Below, one piece after another: positions 16,733 to 25,495 of a stretch of DNA of 64,000 nt. This DNA is from an uncultured Roseobacter sp. (lineage in GTDB: Bacteria > Pseudomonadota > Alphaproteobacteria > Rhodobacterales > Rhodobacteraceae): positions 62,001 through 126,000 of the forward strand of contig NZ_CANMDB010000010.1 of NCBI RefSeq assembly GCF_947496515.1, written 5' to 3'. The notes beneath the pieces were generated by a model, which saw only the letters and a list, made by a program, of their open reading frames with translations, searched no databases and was not told where the DNA came from. A program made the position numbers and the translations under genes. Within the stretch, counting starts at the first letter, position 1; the number at the start of each line of letters is the position of its first letter.

Positions 16733-16924
16733 TCAGATGGCGACCCTCGATGATTTTGGCCCGGCGATCAGCCAGACGATGAAACCGATAACCGGCAGCA
16801 CCAACACCAACAGCGTCCAGAGCACCTTGCTCCCCGTCGACGCACCCGATCCGATGATCGACACGATGGCCCAGATGTTCAGGACCAGAATGATAAATCC
16901 ACCAATTCCTGCGTACTCTAACAT
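16733..16924 (-). CDS. PLDc_N-domain small membrane protein, 63 aa
   Basis: A 63-residue protein with two membrane helices separated by a short polar loop (GSGASTGSK). The second half, WTLLVLVLPVIGFIVWLIAGP, is the typical end of the phospholipase-D nuclease N-terminal (PLDc_N) domain, here stand-alone. Such short proteins are common in stress regulons. ATG 16922-16924 follows an AAAGGAG site, and the perfect EcfG promoter lies 31 bp upstream. It is cotranscribed with the YihY gene, whose start follows its stop directly. Confidence 0.75.
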   Translation of the reverse strand: MLEYAGIGGFIILVLNIWAIVSIIGSGASTGSKVLWTLLVLVLPVIGFIVWLIAGPKSSRVAI

Positions 16925-16954
16925 ATTGCTCTCCTTTGGTCACTTCGCCATGCC

Positions 16955-16980
16955 AACGCCGGCGATGGCCGCTTGGTTCC
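16955..16980 (-). promoter_or_regulatory. EcfG promoter of the PLDc_N-YihY operon
   Basis: GGAAC (16976-16980, minus strand) and CGTT (16955-16958) are exactly 17 bases apart, a full consensus match. It lies between the FNT gene and the PLDc_N gene. Confidence 0.75.
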
Positions 16981-16990
16981 ATATGTGGCG

Positions 16991-17821
16991 TCAGTTGTCC
17001 TCGATCTCGTCCCGCACCTGACTCCAGGCCATCAGCGCAAAGATCACCGTACCACCGATGATGTTCCCGCTCAGAACCGGCAGGAAAAACCCAAAGATCG
17101 CCGTGGCCGCGGACAGATCGCCCATCCAGATCAGCACGGCCATCTCGACCGATCCCGCGACGATATGGGTGAAATCCCCCGCCGCGATCAGCCAGGTAAA
17201 GCCGGTGATCACGAGGAACTTGGACCCCTCGGCCTGTGGCAGCATCCAGACAATCAGGGCGACGATCACACCGGCGGGGATACCGCGCCAGAACGACTGG
17301 CTGGTGCCCATGCCGGTGGCGTGATGCGACAGATCAACGACCGCCCCCATGATCGCGTCGGGAAAGGCCGGGGTAAAGACAATCAGTGCGGCCACCGCAA
17401 AGGCGCCGACCACATTCGCCGCCAGCACGATGCCCCACAGCCGCATCATCTTGCCGAACACCCGCCAGCTTTTGGCCTGCATGACCGGCAGCACCGTGGT
17501 GATGGTGTTTTCGGTGAAAAGCTGCATCCGGCCAAGGATCACCGCCAGAAAGCCCAGTGAATAGCCCAGGTTCTCGATCAGATAGCTGCTGGGCTGGTCA
17601 GGCAGGTAGGTGCGAAAGATCGCCTCGCCCAGCACCGACAGGCTGATCAGCACGCCCGCGGCGATGCCCGACCAGATCAGCGACCGCTCAGGCCGGGCCA
17701 TCTCCTCCTCGCCCTCGCGGCGAATGACCTCATAGATCAGCTTGGGCGCCAGTCCGATGGCTTCCTGGACCGAGGCTTCGTTCTGAACCGCCTCGTTGTG
17801 GTGGGGACCTGTCTGGCTCAT
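16991..17821 (-). CDS. Formate/nitrite transporter (FNT) family channel
   Basis: A 276-residue membrane protein with about six hydrophobic segments and FNT features: GEAIFRTYLP, LFTENTITTVLPV, LWGIVLAANVVGAFAVAAL and FTHIVAGSVEM. FNT channels conduct formate, nitrite or hydrosulfide as pentamers; the substrate is not clear here, and this subgroup often has a longer charged N-terminus (EVIRREGEEEMARPERS). ATG 17819-17821 follows GGAGAGAG. The longer frame up to 18028 overlaps the divergent peptidase gene and was not used. The EcfG promoter of the next operon begins just behind its stop codon. Confidence 0.85.
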   Translation of the reverse strand: MSQTGPHHNEAVQNEASVQEAIGLAPKLIYEVIRREGEEEMARPERSLIWSGIAAGVLISLSVLGEAIFRTYLPDQPSSYLIENLGYSLGFLAVILGRMQLFTENTITTVLPVMQAKSWRVFGKMMRLWGIVLAANVVGAFAVAALIVFTPAFPDAIMGAVVDLSHHATGMGTSQSFWRGIPAGVIVALIVWMLPQAEGSKFLVITGFTWLIAAGDFTHIVAGSVEMAVLIWMGDLSAATAIFGFFLPVLSGNIIGGTVIFALMAWSQVRDEIEDN

Positions 17822-17945
17822 CTCTCTCTCCGGCTTTGCGAAACCGTGACCTAGCGCGCGGCAACCGCTTCTCCACCCGCGCTTGGCGCGCAAAAGCCGC
17901 GGCGCGCACTTGCCAAGCCGCCGCGCGGGTCGCACAACACGTCTC

Positions 17946-19247
17946 ATGTCCCGGACCGACCGCCTTTCTGATGCCATTGACACCCGCCGCGACGCGCTGA
18001 CAGCGCTCGCCCGCGATCTCATCCGCATCCCGACGCTGAACCCGCCGGGCGATTGCTACCGCGACATCTGCGACCTGTTGGCCGCGCGGCTGGCTGACCG
18101 CGGCTTTGCCACCCAGCTGATCCGGGCGACCGGTGCGCCGGGCGACAGCGACCGCTACCCGCGCTGGAACGTCATCGCCCGGCACGAAGGGACCCGGCCG
18201 GGCGACTGCGTGCATTTCAACGGCCACACCGATGTGGTCGAGGTCGGTCAGGGCTGGACACGCGATCCTTTCGCAGCCGAGATCGACGAGGGCCGGATCT
18301 ACGGTCGCGGCGCCTGCGACATGAAAGGCGGGCTGGCCGCGGCGATCATCGCAGCGGAAACCTTCATCGACACGCATCCCGATTACGCAGGCGCCATCGA
18401 AATCTCCGGGACGGCGGATGAGGAATCGGGCGGCTACGGCGGCGTCGCCTACCTCGCGGAACAGGGCTTTTTCGACCCGGCCCGGGTGCAGCACGTCATC
18501 ATCCCCGAACCCTTGGGCACCCATCAGATCTGTCTGGGCCACCGCGGCGGCTGGTGGGCGGAGATCGAAACCCACGGAGAGATCGCCCACGGCTCCATGC
18601 CTTTCCTCGGTGACTGCGCGGTCCGCCACATGGGCGCGGTCCTGCAGGCGTTCGAGACACAGCTTTTCCCGGCCCTGGCCAGCCGCCACACGGAGATGCC
18701 CGTCATCCCCGACGGCGCGCGCAACGCCACGCTGAACATCAACAGCATCCACGGCGGCCTGGCGGAGTTCACGCCGGATGACACCTCCCTGCCCGCCCAT
18801 TGCGTGCCCGACAGCTGCCGCATCACCATCGACCGCCGCTTCCTGATCGAGGAACCGCTGGACGCGGTGCGGGCCGAGATTACCGACCTGCTCGACGATC
18901 TGAAAGCCACCCGCCCGGACTTCGACTACACCCTGACGGAGCTCAACACCGTGCTGCCGTCCATGACCGACCACACAGCCCCCGTGGTCCGCACCGTCAG
19001 CGAGGCGATCCACCGCGTCACGGGCCGCACGGCGGCCTATGTTGCCTCGCCCGGCAGCTACGATCAGAAACACATCGACCGCATCGGCAAGCTGAAGAAC
19101 TGCATCGCCTACGGGCCGGGTGATCTGGAACTTGCCCATAAACCGGATGAATACATCGACATTGATGATATGCTGGAAAGCGCAAAGATCATGGGAGCGG
19201 CGCTGCAGATCCTGCTGCTCCCCACCGAAGAACAAGGGACACCATGA
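17946..19247 (+). CDS. M20-family metallopeptidase/deacylase (ArgE/DapE type)
   Basis: A 433-residue enzyme of the ArgE/DapE branch of M20 zinc hydrolases. Metal ligands and catalytic residues are seen in HFNGHTDVVEVG, GRGACDMKGGLAAAI and GTADEESGGYGG, with a dimerisation insert between. These enzymes cleave N-acyl amino acids or peptides. ATG 17946 was chosen; the upstream part of the frame is in the divergent leader. The stop overlaps the ATG of the binding-protein gene (ATGA), so peptide or acyl-amino-acid uptake and cleavage are coupled. The exact substrate is not known. Confidence 0.85.
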   Translation: MSRTDRLSDAIDTRRDALTALARDLIRIPTLNPPGDCYRDICDLLAARLADRGFATQLIRATGAPGDSDRYPRWNVIARHEGTRPGDCVHFNGHTDVVEVGQGWTRDPFAAEIDEGRIYGRGACDMKGGLAAAIIAAETFIDTHPDYAGAIEISGTADEESGGYGGVAYLAEQGFFDPARVQHVIIPEPLGTHQICLGHRGGWWAEIETHGEIAHGSMPFLGDCAVRHMGAVLQAFETQLFPALASRHTEMPVIPDGARNATLNINSIHGGLAEFTPDDTSLPAHCVPDSCRITIDRRFLIEEPLDAVRAEITDLLDDLKATRPDFDYTLTELNTVLPSMTDHTAPVVRTVSEAIHRVTGRTAAYVASPGSYDQKHIDRIGKLKNCIAYGPGDLELAHKPDEYIDIDDMLESAKIMGAALQILLLPTEEQGTP

Positions 19248-20722
19248 CACATCTTATCCACCGCCTCGCCGCCACGACAGCCCTTGCCCTCTGCGTGGGC
19301 ACGGCCAGCGCCCAGACCGATCTCACCGTCGCCGTGCAGCTGGAGCCGCCGCATCTGGATCCCACCTCCGCCGCCGCAGGCGCCATCGACACCGTCCTCT
19401 ACTCCAACGTCTTCGAAGGGCTCACCCGCTTCATGGCCGACGGCTCAGTCGTGCCGGGCCTGGCCGAAGCGTGGGAGATCTCGGACGACGGGCTCACCTA
19501 CACGTTCACCCTGCGCTCCGGCGTCACCTTCCATGACGGCACCACCATGGACGCCGAGGATGTGAAATTCACCCTCGACCGGATCCTCGCCGAGGACAGC
19601 GCCAACGCGCAAAAGGCGCTCTACACCGCCATCAGCGCCTTGGAGGTCACAGACCCGCTCACCGTCCGGCTCACCCTGTCGGAACCCAACGGCAACCTGC
19701 TCTTCAACCTCGCCTGGGGCGACGCGGTGATCGTCGCGCCCGAAAGCATCGAGGGCATCAAGCAACAGCCCATCGGCACCGGCGCCTTCAAATTCGTGAA
19801 CTGGGTCCAGTCCGACCGCATCGAGCTTGCCCGCAACGAGGACTACTGGGGCACGCCCGCAGCCCTTGAGGCGGCAACCTTCAAATTCATCTCCGACCCC
19901 ACCGCCGCCTTTGCCGCCGTGATGGCGGAGGATGTGGATTACTTCTACGCCTTCCCCGCGCCCGAGAACCTCGTGCAGTTCGAGGCCGATCCCCGCTTTC
20001 AGGTGCTCGTGGGCTCGACCGAGGGCGAGACGATCCTCTCCATCAACAACGCACAGGCCCCCTTTGATAATCCGCTGGTGCGGCAGGCCGTGGCCCACGC
20101 CATCGACCGGCAGGCGATCATCGACGGCGCGATGTTCGGCTACGGCACCCCCATCGGCACCCATTTCGCACCGCACAACCCCGCCTACAAGGACCTGACC
20201 GCGCAGTCGGCCTACGATCCGCAAAAGGCCCGCGACCTGCTGGCCGAAGCCGGCCTGCCCGACGGGTTCGACACCACGCTGCACCTGCCGCCCCCTTCCT
20301 ACGCCCGCCGCGGCGGCGAGATCATCGCCGCCCAACTGGCCGAGGTCGGCATCACCGCCCGGATCATCAACGTGGAATGGGCGCAATGGTTAGAAAGCGT
20401 GTTTCGCGGCAAGGATTTCGGCCTGACCATCGTCAGCCATACCGAACCGATGGACATCGGGATCTACGCCAACCCCGATTACTACTTCCAGTACGACAAC
20501 GCTGATTTCCAGTCCCTGATCACCAAGCTCAACGCCACCACCGACCCGGAGGCCCGCACCGCCCTCATGGGCGAGGCGCAGCAGATCATCGCGGATGACT
20601 ACGTGAACGGCTACCTCTTCCAGCTGGCGCAGATCTCGGTTGCCAGTGCAGACCTCCGCGGTCTCTGGGCCAACGCACCCACGCAGGCCACCGACCTTAC
20701 GGGCGTCAGCTGGGCCAGGTAA
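19244..20722 (+). CDS. ABC transporter substrate-binding protein, peptide family 5
   Basis: A 492-residue periplasmic binding protein with a Sec signal peptide (cleavage after TASA, residue about 23). SBP family 5 features include LEPPHLDPTSAAAGAID, YSNVFEGLTRF, LAEAWEISDDGLTYTFTLR and the region VRQAVAHAIDRQAI. Family 5 proteins bind di/oligopeptides, nickel or opine-like compounds. It starts inside the stop codon of the M20 peptidase gene. Its likely permease and ATPase genes are 3 kb downstream on the same strand, beyond a gene on the opposite strand. Confidence 0.88.
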   Translation: MTHLIHRLAATTALALCVGTASAQTDLTVAVQLEPPHLDPTSAAAGAIDTVLYSNVFEGLTRFMADGSVVPGLAEAWEISDDGLTYTFTLRSGVTFHDGTTMDAEDVKFTLDRILAEDSANAQKALYTAISALEVTDPLTVRLTLSEPNGNLLFNLAWGDAVIVAPESIEGIKQQPIGTGAFKFVNWVQSDRIELARNEDYWGTPAALEAATFKFISDPTAAFAAVMAEDVDYFYAFPAPENLVQFEADPRFQVLVGSTEGETILSINNAQAPFDNPLVRQAVAHAIDRQAIIDGAMFGYGTPIGTHFAPHNPAYKDLTAQSAYDPQKARDLLAEAGLPDGFDTTLHLPPPSYARRGGEIIAAQLAEVGITARIINVEWAQWLESVFRGKDFGLTIVSHTEPMDIGIYANPDYYFQYDNADFQSLITKLNATTDPEARTALMGEAQQIIADDYVNGYLFQLAQISVASADLRGLWANAPTQATDLTGVSWAR

Positions 20723-20855
20723 TCACCATCGGGGGGACCGGTCGGTCGCCGGGGCCAGCGCATCCGCACCGGCCCGCCCCCCGCACGCTCCAGCACTGCA
20801 CGCCGCTCAGATGACGGCGCCGTCGCCCCTGACCGCGCGCCATGGTAGGGGACAG

Positions 20856-21557
20856 ATGATGCAGGATGCTCATGACACAGCGCAGGTTGCCGCTGGCAAC
20901 AACGCCGATCTCTGCGCCGCCATCATGACGGCGCACGGTCTGCGTTTCGAGCGCGACGCATCTGCGTTCCTGTGCCTCGACGCCCCGCCGCCCTACTACC
21001 CGAACATGATCACGCTCGATCCGGCGATCCCCCTAGCCTACCAGCGCAAGGCGATGGAGGTCGCCAGCGTCAAAGACAGCTTCTCGTCCCTCGACGGCGC
21101 CGCATTGGGGCTGCAACTCCTGTTCGAGGCATCGTGGATCTGGTCCGAACCAAAGGCGCACACCATGCCCGCGGGCTGGCACCGGATCAGCACCACGGCC
21201 GAACTCTCGGCGTGGCACAGCGCATGGCGCGGCGACGGGGCCGCATCGACACCGGTGATCTTTCCACCGGCCTGCCTGAACAACCCCGACCTCGCCTTCC
21301 TCGCGCGCGCATCGGGCACCCGGATCCAAGCTGGCTGCATCGCCAATCTCTCCGAAGATGCCGTGGGCCTGTCCAACGTCTTTTCCGGGGCCCCCGATGA
21401 CGGTCGTTTGTACCCGGAGGCGCTGGCTGCGGCCTCGACCGTCGGACAGGGTCGCCCGGTCGCAGGCTACGAGTGCGGAGAAGATCTGGACGCGGCGCGC
21501 GTGGCAGGTTTTCGCGACATCGGCCATCTTCGCGTCTGGATACGACCACCGGCGTGA
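20856..21557 (+). CDS. Hypothetical protein, possibly GNAT-like
   Basis: A 233-residue cytoplasmic protein of unknown function. The first half shows PPPYYPNMITLDP and a helix-rich middle. The C-terminal part (ASGTRIQAGCIANLSEDAVGLSNVFS and GYECGEDLDAARVAGFRDIGHLRVWI) resembles the end of N-acetyltransferase folds, but the acetyl-CoA loop is not clear, so this is a weak suggestion. Start ATG 20856 (a second ATG follows directly) sits behind AGGGGA. It follows the binding-protein gene by 133 bp on the same strand. Confidence 0.65.
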   Translation: MMQDAHDTAQVAAGNNADLCAAIMTAHGLRFERDASAFLCLDAPPPYYPNMITLDPAIPLAYQRKAMEVASVKDSFSSLDGAALGLQLLFEASWIWSEPKAHTMPAGWHRISTTAELSAWHSAWRGDGAASTPVIFPPACLNNPDLAFLARASGTRIQAGCIANLSEDAVGLSNVFSGAPDDGRLYPEALAAASTVGQGRPVAGYECGEDLDAARVAGFRDIGHLRVWIRPPA

Positions 21558-21978
21558 CCCGACAGCTGGCCGATCAGACCCGGCCTCGACGCCGAAAGTC
21601 TCCGGGCCGTCGTCGCCATCACCCAGATCCGCAACGCGCCAGCCTTCCGTCACCCACCCGCTGACCCGTGTCTAAAGCACCGAATCACATCGCGATCAGA
21701 CACGCCCGGGCCGCCCGGATTTGAGACCGCAAGGCTCACTCCTCCACAAGTGTTACACACGGCACTGCAGCATCTAAACATACGCATGCGTATTGCTTTT
21801 GCGGCAAGTGGTTTGAAACAACCGATCTCCCTTATGGCCCGTAAATTCGCGCCGCTTTTTTGGGCATTCGCTTGAGGATCCTCTACTTTTGCGTGTATGG
21901 TGCCGGTATTCTGCCGCGCCTCACCTCCGGTTGAGGCATCCTGCAAGACAAGACCTCTCTGGACGAAAGGAGTCTGCC
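21558..21978. other. 421-bp intergenic region, no gene seen
   Basis: No reading frame with a ribosome binding site was found. The region is AT-richer from about 21740 on and holds a 14-bp palindrome (21780-21793) and the leader of the small gene at 21979, with a possible TTGAGG / TATGGT promoter pair near 21873-21902 at 18-bp spacing. Confidence 0.5.
21780..21793. promoter_or_regulatory. 14-bp perfect palindrome, candidate operator
   Basis: ATACGCATGCGTAT is a perfect palindrome in an AT-rich intergenic stretch about 190 bp before the start of the small gene. No regulator gene is adjacent. Confidence 0.35.
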
Positions 21979-22188
21979 TTGACCGACATCGAACAGCGCG
22001 CATCTCAACTTCAGACACGCATCGCCGGTGCCTCTTATCAAGAGCGCATCGCGCTGCAACCACAGCTCGACCGGGTCATCAGCACCCTCAAGGCGCAGGG
22101 TCACCCCGTGCCCTCAAAGCTGAAACGTCTGGGCGACAAGCTCCGCGACGAAGCCATGGACGATATGTTCGACAACATGCCCGTCTGA
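21979..22188 (+). CDS. Small helical protein, 69 aa (hypothetical)
   Basis: A 69-residue soluble protein predicted as two to three helices (DIEQRASQLQTRIAG, ERIALQPQLDRVISTL, KLKRLGDKLRDEAMDDMFD) with no membrane segment. The best start is TTG 21979, six bases after a strong GAAAGGAG site; no ATG fits. Codon use is typical of the genome. The alternating charged/hydrophobic pattern suggests a coiled-coil or protein-binding role, but I do not recognise a family. The 11-bp repeat array starts 95 bp behind its stop. Confidence 0.65.
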   Translation: MTDIEQRASQLQTRIAGASYQERIALQPQLDRVISTLKAQGHPVPSKLKRLGDKLRDEAMDDMFDNMPV

Positions 22189-22283
22189 CCGGGCGGCGGC
22201 GTGGCCGCGCCGAGGGTGGCAAACCACCGCGCGCCCCCGTCACACCGCGTCAACGAACAGATACGTGCGCCATGTTAATCCCG

Positions 22284-22339
22284 GTCATGCCGACACGGGC
22301 ACCGACGCAATACCGCTGAAATACCGACGTTATACCGAC
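22284..22339 (-). repeat. Five-unit 11-bp tandem array, copy 1
   Basis: Read on the minus strand, five units with consensus GTCGGTATNNN follow each other with lengths 11, 11, 11, 12, 11. They begin at 22339, 22328, 22317 (variant AGCGGTAT), 22306 and 22294. The array lies between the 3' ends of the small gene and the HDAC-like gene. A second array with the same spacing lies at 55411-55466. Confidence 0.8.
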
Positions 22340-22364
22340 GCGGCATCCCCCTTGTTTTCAGGCG

Positions 22365-23510
22365 TTAACCGCCGATTCGCCGTTTAGGCCACCCTCGGGC
22401 CACCGACCGTTGCGTCAACACGCCCACCCGGTCCTTGATCGCGTCCCGCACCGGCCCGTCCCGCGGAGCATCGCGCAGGGTGGTGAACCAATGCTCGGGC
22501 GGGTTCTTGCCGCGCCGGTTCCCGTCAAAGCGCAGCCCGCGCAGCACCGCCTCCGCCGCCTCCGGCAGCCGCTCCGGGATCGCATGGCCGTTCAGCGTTC
22601 CCCAGACCCCGGTCCAAAGCCGTCCAACCGACCACGGGTTATAGCCGCCACCCCCCAGCACCAAAAGCCGCGGCGCCATACCCATCAAAGCGGACACCAC
22701 GGCCCAATGCGCATTATTGCTGAGCGACAGATGCGCCAGCGGGTCTTCCTCGACCCCATCCGCGCCACACAGCAGCACCACCGCATCGGGACGAAAGGCC
22801 GCCACCTGCGGCACGATCAGCGCCTCCTGGATGAAGCCCATCTCACTGTCGTTCAGCCCCCGCGGTACCGGCAGGTTGAGTGCGGCTCCCCCCGCATCAT
22901 CGGCCAGCACACCGGTCCGCGGCCACAGCCCCTCTTCGTGCACCGAGATCATCAGACAGTCGGGATCACCATGAAATCCGACCGCCACGCCATCACAATG
23001 ATGCGCGTCAATATCCACATAGGCGATGCGCCGCACCCCGCTCCGCCGCAGGCTCAGCATCGCCAGCACCGGGTCATTGAGATAGCAGAAACCGTTGGCG
23101 CGGTCCGGCATGCCGTGGTGCGTTCCGCCCGGCGGGTTGTAGATCACTCCGCCCTCGCGCAGCAGTTCACCGGCAAGCAGCGATCCCCCCGCAGCGGTGG
23201 CAGGCCGCCGGTAGATCTCGGGGTACACCGGGTTGGTGACAGAGCCCAGATTGTGCCGCGCAAGATCGACCTCCGTCGCCACCTGTGCCGCCTCAACCCT
23301 CTGTAAAGCCGCGAGATAATCGGGCGTATGCCAGACCTCCAGCGCCTTGGGCTTGGCCCGCGGCGCGAGGATGAACTGCGCCCGCGGCAACCATCCCAGC
23401 GCCCGGCTCAGATCCATCACCGTGCTCACCCGCGGCACCCGCAGCGGGTGCCAGCGACCATAGCTGGAATGGCGGAAGATCTCCGCGCCGATAAACCGGG
23501 GGGTGTCCAT
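22365..23510 (-). CDS. Histone-deacetylase-family amidohydrolase (AcuC/acetylpolyamine type)
   Basis: A 381-residue zinc amidohydrolase of the arginase/deacetylase fold. The tandem catalytic histidines are in PPGGTHHGMPDRANGFCYLND, the zinc ligands in YVDIDAHHCDG and the later Asp in GVEEDPLAHLSLS, and the glycine-rich GGGGYNPWS loop is complete. Bacterial members deacetylate lysine side chains, acetoin-related proteins or acetylpolyamines. It is encoded opposite to the peptide-transport genes and splits them. Start ATG 23508-23510. A polyamine or N-acyl-amine substrate would match the neighbourhood, but this is an inference. Confidence 0.85.
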   Translation of the reverse strand: MDTPRFIGAEIFRHSSYGRWHPLRVPRVSTVMDLSRALGWLPRAQFILAPRAKPKALEVWHTPDYLAALQRVEAAQVATEVDLARHNLGSVTNPVYPEIYRRPATAAGGSLLAGELLREGGVIYNPPGGTHHGMPDRANGFCYLNDPVLAMLSLRRSGVRRIAYVDIDAHHCDGVAVGFHGDPDCLMISVHEEGLWPRTGVLADDAGGAALNLPVPRGLNDSEMGFIQEALIVPQVAAFRPDAVVLLCGADGVEEDPLAHLSLSNNAHWAVVSALMGMAPRLLVLGGGGYNPWSVGRLWTGVWGTLNGHAIPERLPEAAEAVLRGLRFDGNRRGKNPPEHWFTTLRDAPRDGPVRDAIKDRVGVLTQRSVARGWPKRRIGG

Positions 23511-23735
23511 GACGCATCAGGTAACCCGGCGCAGAGCCTCAGCAAGCCCACCGCGACAGGGCGGCCGAAACATCGTGCTGCCCGCCGCGACCCGCGCCCC
23601 CGGCCCCAGGCCGGGCAGCCACCGCGCCCCCTCGATGGGGGCAAGGGGGCTTCCCCCTCCTCCACCAACCCCTCCGACCGCACGCCCGCTGAAAGGAGAT
23701 TAACCTCCCCCGCCAAACACGCTACCCTCGCCCGG

Positions 23736-24683
23736 ATGCTGCAGTACACGATCAAACGTCTGGCCTCTCTGGTGCTGAGCCTCGCGGCAGCCTCGCTCAT
23801 CATCTTCGCGCTGATCGAAGTGGCCCCCGGTGATCCCGCCTCCTTCATGCTGGGCCTCGGTGCACAACCCGAAACCCTCGCCGCCCTGCGCGCAGAGCTG
23901 GGTCTCGACGTGCCCAAACTTCAGCGATATCTGAACTGGGTCGGCGGCATGCTGACGGGGGATTTCGGCACCTCCTACACCTACCGCACACCCGTCGCCG
24001 GGATGGTCGCGGACCGGATCAGTGTCTCGCTGCCGCTGGCGCTCTATGCGCTGACACTCTCCGTGCTGATCGCCTTTCCCGCGGGGATCTTTGCTGCCGC
24101 GCGCCGGGGCCGCACGGGCGATCTGGTCGTGACCGGCGCTACCCAACTGGGCGTAGCGCTGCCCAACTTCTGGTTTGCCATGATGCTGGTGCTGGTCTTC
24201 GCGATCCAGGTCCGCTGGTTCCCCGCGGGCGGCTTTGCCGGCTGGGAAAACGGCCTCACGCAAGGACTTAGCTCCCTGACCCTGCCCGCCATCGCCCTCG
24301 CCCTGCCCCAGGCCGCGATCCTCACACGGGTCATGCGCTCCTCCCTGCTCGATGTGCTGGGCGAGGACTATATCCGCACCGCCCGCGCCAAGGGGCTCTC
24401 CGCCCGGCAGGCCATCTGGCGCCATGGGTTGCGCAACGCCATGATCCCCGTGCTGACGCTCATCGGGCTGCAGTTCTCCTTTCTCTTTGCGGGCACCATC
24501 ATCATCGAGCAGGTCTTCTACCTGCCGGGTCTCGGGCGGCTCATCTTCCAGTCGATCTCCGCCCGCGATCTCATCGTGGTGGAGAGCGTCGTCATGCTTG
24601 TCGTCTTCGCCGTGATCCTCATCAACTTCCTCGTGGATCTCGCCTATGCCGCGGTCGATCCACGGCTGAGATCCCGCCGGTGA
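23736..24683 (+). CDS. ABC transporter permease, DppB type
   Basis: A 315-residue inner-membrane permease of the peptide/nickel family with six hydrophobic segments. It starts with MLQYTIKRLASLVLSL, and the EAA loop that contacts the ATPase is seen in EDYIRTARAKGLSARQAIWRH. DppB-type proteins pair with DppC-type proteins. A GAAAGGAG lies 36 bp before the ATG, too far for normal initiation, but no closer start codon exists in frame. Its stop overlaps the GTG of the next permease, so the two are coupled. Confidence 0.87.
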   Translation: MLQYTIKRLASLVLSLAAASLIIFALIEVAPGDPASFMLGLGAQPETLAALRAELGLDVPKLQRYLNWVGGMLTGDFGTSYTYRTPVAGMVADRISVSLPLALYALTLSVLIAFPAGIFAAARRGRTGDLVVTGATQLGVALPNFWFAMMLVLVFAIQVRWFPAGGFAGWENGLTQGLSSLTLPAIALALPQAAILTRVMRSSLLDVLGEDYIRTARAKGLSARQAIWRHGLRNAMIPVLTLIGLQFSFLFAGTIIIEQVFYLPGLGRLIFQSISARDLIVVESVVMLVVFAVILINFLVDLAYAAVDPRLRSRR

Positions 24684-25495
24684 GCCGCACGCTGATCCTT
24701 GGCGCCACGCTCACGGCACTCTTCGTGGGCATGGCACTTCTGTCCTTTGCCTGGACCCCCTTCGATCCCGGCACGCTCGACATCCCGGCCAAGCTGCAAC
24801 CACCGGGCGGCGTACACCCTTTTGGCACCGATCACCTTGGCCGCGACATCCTCAGCATGATCATGGTCGGCACGCGCACCTCGCTGGGGGTGGCCCTGCT
24901 GGCACTGGCAATCGGCCTGGGGTTCGGGGTGCCGCTTGGGCTGGCCGCCGCGATGCACAAGGGCCGCTGGCTCGACGAGGCGATCATGCGCGGCAACGAC
25001 ATCGTCTTTGCCTTCCCGCTGCTGGTCATGGCGATCCTGATCACAGCCGTCTTTGGCCCCTCCGCCACCAATGCGATCATCGCCTTCGGCATCTTCAACA
25101 TCCCCGTCTTCGCCCGCGTCACCCGCGGCGCGGCCCTGCCCCTGTGGGAGCGGGAGTTCATCCTGGCCGCCCGTGTCGCAGGCAAATCGCGTGCCCGGAT
25201 CTCGGTCGAGCATATCCTGCCCAACGTGCTGAACATGCTCATCGTTCAAGGCACCATCCAGTTCGCCCTGGGCATTCAGGTCGAAGCAGCCCTCAGCTTC
25301 GTGGGCCTCGGTGTGCAGCCTCCCACCCCCTCGCTCGGGCGCATGCTGGCGGACGCCCAGACACTGGTCACACTCGCGCCGCATCTGGCCATCGTGCCGG
25401 GTGTCGCCATCATCGGCATCGTTATGGGGCTGAACCTGCTGGGCGATGGTCTGCGCGACCGGCTCGACCCCCGGCTGCGGGAGATCCACGGATGA
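24680..25495 (+). CDS. ABC transporter permease, DppC type
   Basis: A 271-residue permease with an N-terminal membrane helix, the conserved HPFGTDHLGRDILSMIMVG segment and the EAA loop REFILAARVAGKSRARIS. It starts at GTG 24680, overlapping the TGA of the DppB-type gene (GTGA), and its stop overlaps the ATG of the ATPase gene. It forms the heterodimeric channel of a peptide- or amide-type importer, probably served by the binding protein encoded at 19244. Confidence 0.88.
   Translation: MSRTLILGATLTALFVGMALLSFAWTPFDPGTLDIPAKLQPPGGVHPFGTDHLGRDILSMIMVGTRTSLGVALLALAIGLGFGVPLGLAAAMHKGRWLDEAIMRGNDIVFAFPLLVMAILITAVFGPSATNAIIAFGIFNIPVFARVTRGAALPLWEREFILAARVAGKSRARISVEHILPNVLNMLIVQGTIQFALGIQVEAALSFVGLGVQPPTPSLGRMLADAQTLVTLAPHLAIVPGVAIIGIVMGLNLLGDGLRDRLDPRLREIHG

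Noticed and set aside
17730-19250. Leftward 506-codon frame opposite the M20 peptidase gene
   Set aside because: Antisense shadow of a strong gene; no recognisable domain and no ribosome site.
22284-22339. CRISPR array interpretation of the 11-bp repeats
   Set aside because: Units are contiguous with no spacers of 30 bp or more, repeats are too short and there are no cas genes.
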